A DNA stretch of 37,500 nucleotides. It comes from Tubiluchus corallicola (lineage: Eukaryota; Priapulida; Priapulimorpha; Priapulimorphida; Tubiluchidae). The stretch spans positions 1 through 37,500 of the forward strand of contig JAQGDQ010000801.1 in the NCBI GenBank assembly GCA_030141605.1. Direction: 5' to 3'. The notes under the pieces are model-generated. The model was not told the DNA's origin. It searched no databases and saw only the letters and a list, made by a program, of their open reading frames with translations. Every line of letters begins with the position of its first letter. Within the stretch, counting starts at the first letter, position 1. The translations under genes were made by a program, and so were the position numbers. Below, in pieces: positions 34,614 through 37,500 of this stretch.

Positions 34614-35408
34614 ATGTATGGCGTAACTACAGTGGATGACGTAATTACACTTCATGACGTAACTACAGTGGATGACCTAATTACACTGCATGACGTGACT
34701 ACACTGGATGACGTAACTACACTGCATGACGTGACTACCCTGGATGACGTAACTACACTGTACGACGTAATTACACTGGATGACGTACTGCACTGTACGA
34801 CGTAATTACACTGCATGACGTAACTACAGTGCATAAAGTAATTACACTGGATAACGTGACTACACTGGATAACGTAACTGCACTGTATGACGTAATTACA
34901 CTGCATGACGTAACTACACTGTACGACGTAATTACACAGGATGACGTAACTACACTGTACGGCGTAATTACACTGGATGACGTACTGCACTGTACGACGT
35001 AATTACACTGCATGACGTAACTACAGTGCATAAAGTAATTACACTGGATAACGTGACTACACTGGATAACGTAACTGCACTGTATGACGTAATTACACTG
35101 CATGACGTAACTACACTGTACGACGTAATTACACAGGATGACGTAACTACACTGTACGGCGTAATTACACTGGATGACGTACTGCACTGTACGACGTAAT
35201 TACACTGCATGACGTAACTACAGTGCATAAAGTAATTACACTGGATGACGTGACTACACTGGATAACGTAACTGCACTGTACGACGTAATTACACTGCAT
35301 GACGTAACTACACTGTATGACGTAATTACACTGGATGACGTAACTACACTGCCTGACGTGACTACACTGGATGACGTAACTGCACTGTACGACGTAACTA
35401 CACTGCAC
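34614..35408. repeat. 18-bp CRE-like array with 197-bp higher-order repeat
   Basis: About 44 units of the form TGACGTAA(C/T)TACACTG plus GA, CA or TA. Variants include TGACGTGAC, TACGACGTAA and ATAACGTAA. GTACTGCACTG recurs at 34785, 34982 and 35179, a 197-bp period (ten 18-bp units plus one of 17). TGACGTAA resembles CREB/ATF and PAR-bZIP sites. Open frames on both strands are artefacts of 18 being divisible by three. Confidence 0.95.
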
Positions 35409-35641
35409 TATTATTTTGTCGATTTAAGAGTGGTTTCGTTTAAGAATGGTCTTTCGAAAACAATATGACAACATTTTACAATAGTAAGACATTATCAAAT
35501 TATCAAAATAATTTTTTTACACTGGCATTTTATAATTTCATTAAGATTAATCCCTCAAATCACATAATAGTTTCTAATACAGGAAATTCGGGGTGCAATA
35601 ACGTGAGGATGAAAACATTTTTCATTTTCTTGTAAATCTTA
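35409..35641. other. no recognised feature
   Basis: AT-rich spacer between the 18-bp array and repeat copy C. Confidence 0.35.
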
Positions 35642-36212
35642 TGATGATTTTTCGTACACTACCCCATTTTCAAGTCCAATAAAAAGTATACATTTTAACA
35701 CAATTGATACTGCAAAAGCGTTTCTGATAATTAAATAATAGATTAAAAACTTAATTAACCGCTGGCGAGCCCAACTATTTGATGACGTCACAAACTAACC
35801 TAATTTTCAACATCAAAAATATTCCACGAGCGTGTTGCATGTGTTTGCGAAAGCGAAAATTGAAGTACAGCGCTACTGTAAGATATTCAGTGTGTTGTAC
35901 TAAAACTAGGCAAATTTTAGGATAAAAATTCAAATTACAAATTTACCGCTGTGCGTAAGTTCGTCACAAATTAACACATCTGAACTGAGAAGTACAACAC
36001 CTTGTTTTTGTACAATATGTTCCCGAGATGTAGGCACTAGTGCCCATCTAACTAGCGAATGGCGAAATGTCTGTAACAGCGAAGAACTAGTGGCACGAAC
36101 GTGAAATTATGTTTGTGTGGTAATAATTCTTTCACATAAGTCGTTTTTGAAGAAAATAGTATGTTTCCTTTCAATATTTTAAAGAGTAGATTGTTTTGAT
36201 CTACAGTTTAAG
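35642..36212 (+). repeat. about 590-bp dispersed repeat, copy C
   Basis: Same orientation as 16933-17525, sharing ATACTGCAAAAGCGTTTCTG, GAGCGTGTTGCATGTGTTTG and AGATATTCAGTGTGTTGTAC. Differences by eye are about 12-15 per cent plus small deletions. Confidence 0.85.
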
Positions 36213-36950
36213 GTTGAGTCCGGTTTTACTTTAATACGTATGGGCATATGCAAAGAGCATTGACCATTCGTACTAGATGCAAGTTCAGAAAATAGATTTC
36301 TTATAGGCCTGCTGAATTTGCTATTATCTGCTGACGCGCGTTAAATTGCGGGTAAACAACTACCTTGTAAAGAATTCCACATACAAGAGGCCCGAAGAAA
36401 ACAAAAGAAGCAGTAAAGTAACAAAAGGAATGCTAATACGAGAACGTGTGGGTCTAGAAATCACTAATGATTAGATCCTGAGATTGTCTTCGATTGAAGT
36501 AGCAATAGACAGAGGTAGGAAGAGATTTTCAATAAGTAAGAGCTGTTCTCATGCACGGAAAGAAGAAGAAACAGAAAGAGAAAGAAAAAGTTTGGCACTT
36601 ACAACATGTTATTTCTAGGCCTACATAGATTGATTCAGAAGTTCTTATTCATCTTCAATGCAGATTTATTTCTACAAAATTGTGGTTACAGACGACTGTA
36701 AGCGTGATATCATTGCGTGTTTGAGTTGTGACCATTTCCCTTTCAATGGGGTGTATACTCTAGCAACCACCATTAATTGTTAGTATAGTATTCGTGGTAT
36801 TTGTGCACTATTATGACTAGATAATAAAGGATAATATGGCACGCTATGACAACATTTAATAACAAAACCTGTTTGCATTGAATACAGTAATTTGGTTCAC
36901 TACCCTAGTATTCTTGAAAAGCCTGCCAGCCGTCTCCACGCTTCACACAT
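36213..36950. other. no recognised feature
   Basis: Unique sequence, no conserved coding or RNA gene seen. The palindrome TAGGCCTA or part of it occurs at about 36305 and 36616. Confidence 0.35.
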
Positions 36951-36954
36951 AATA

Positions 36955-37240
36955 ATATTGAAATGTGAAGTATTGTTGGCAGGTGCATCTGTGTGTCCTG
37001 GGTTCCAGTTTACAACGCAGCACAGTGGGCACACTTCCTTCTGAAATGTGGCACGAATGCTTGTAAATAAACGTCGTCTTGATTCTGAGATTGAAATCTG
37101 ATTCTAATATTGAAATGTGAAGTATCGTTGGCAGGTGCAACTGTGTGTCCTGGGTCCTAGTTTACAACCACAGCACAGTGGGCACACTTCCTTCTGAAAT
37201 GTGGCAGGAATGCGGGTAAATAAACTTCGTCTTGAATTGC
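36955..37240. repeat. two tandem 152-bp units
   Basis: ATATTGAAATGTGAAGTAT starts at 36955 and 37107. Units share TTGGCAGGTGCA, CTGTGTGTCCTGGGT and GGGCACACTTCCTTCTGAAA, and each has a TAAATAAA. Confidence 0.9.
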
Positions 37241-37429
37241 CTGATTCTGGAATTGATGCCTTTCACTGATCTGATACTCTAGAACGTGGAGAGTGAGACT
37301 AATGGACCATTTGGACGCTACTACTCATGCTCGAAGAACAGTGTGTTCCAGCCTTTAGGCCTGTAGGATAAATTATTAGTTGTCTGACTTTTAAGCCCTA
37401 TGTTTTAACCCAGCCACGAAGCTTACTAG

Positions 37430-37500
37430 CTTAACCCTTATAGGGTCATCGGGGGAGGGGGGTGAGGAGGGAGTAAAAAATTACCCTCAGAATGTTAAGC
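37430..37500. repeat. hairpin-bearing dispersed repeat, copy 2 (inverted, cut by window end)
   Basis: TTAACCCTTATAGGGTCAT, a G-rich stretch and GAGTAAAAAATTACCCTC correspond to the reverse complement of the repeat at 28618-28695. The hairpin arm is less perfect here. Confidence 0.6.

Noticed and set aside
34614-35468. Open frames with six-residue repeats (HDVTTL and its minus-strand counterpart)
   Set aside because: Artefact of the 18-bp array.

Overview
The window is nuclear DNA from an animal, most likely a marine lophotrochozoan such as a mollusc; the phylum is inference. It is AT-rich and intron-rich, with GT-AG introns, degenerate CCCTAA (TTAGGG-type) tracts, 5S rRNA-derived sequence, non-LTR retrotransposon tails, a tRNA-derived SINE and many mini- and microsatellites. 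There are no operons, Shine-Dalgarno sites or CRISPR arrays. Genes are short exons in repeat-filled introns, so long open frames mislead: most lie inside simple repeats.

Genes. (1) 0-4.3 kb: aquaglyceroporin sequence on both strands. Three minus-strand exons (4271-4176, 3341-3215, 1203-1066) join in phase and encode the N-terminal half through the first NPA box. A plus-strand exon (71-288) encodes the second half through the NPARD box, with a possible short terminal exon at 959-989. The pieces are complementary but face opposite ways. (2) 8.1-10.4 kb: a complete two-exon elongin C gene of 120 codons, plus strand; its intron holds a CpG-rich element bounded by inverted repeats. (3) 16.3-21.0 kb: a complete three-exon Ly6/uPAR-type, probably GPI-anchored protein of 144 residues, plus strand. 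A possible broken reading frame lies at 28.9-29.4 kb (minus) and a possible promoter/first exon at 34.0-34.3 kb. The genes are unrelated in function.

Repeats. 1.5-2.2 kb: five 137-bp hairpin-bearing units. 5.7-6.3 kb: 27-bp units carrying TTACGTAA. 7.4-8.1 kb: LINE tail with a TAA-type microsatellite. 10.6-11.1 and 25.3-25.9 kb: two copies of a foldback element. 12.7-15.5 kb: an ACTC array, a 5S relic and about 2.45 kb of CTG/CTA triplets. 16.9-18.7 and 35.6-36.2 kb: three copies of a roughly 590-bp repeat, two of them inverted inside the Ly6 gene's intron 1. 19.7-20.1 kb: two tRNA-derived SINE copies. 21.2-22.8 kb: 182-bp and 64-bp tandem arrays. 23.0-23.4 kb: a probable solo LTR with heat-shock-element-like sites. 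26.6-27.1 kb: a 44-bp minisatellite. 29.8-30.6 kb: a 5S-headed element. 31.7-32.3 kb: telomere-like sequence. 33.0-33.3 kb: a 74-bp array. 34.6-35.4 kb: about 44 units of 18 bp, mostly carrying TGACGTAA-like sites, with a 197-bp higher-order period.

All calls come from reading the sequence by eye. Splice sites were judged by consensus and by phase continuity of conserved protein families.
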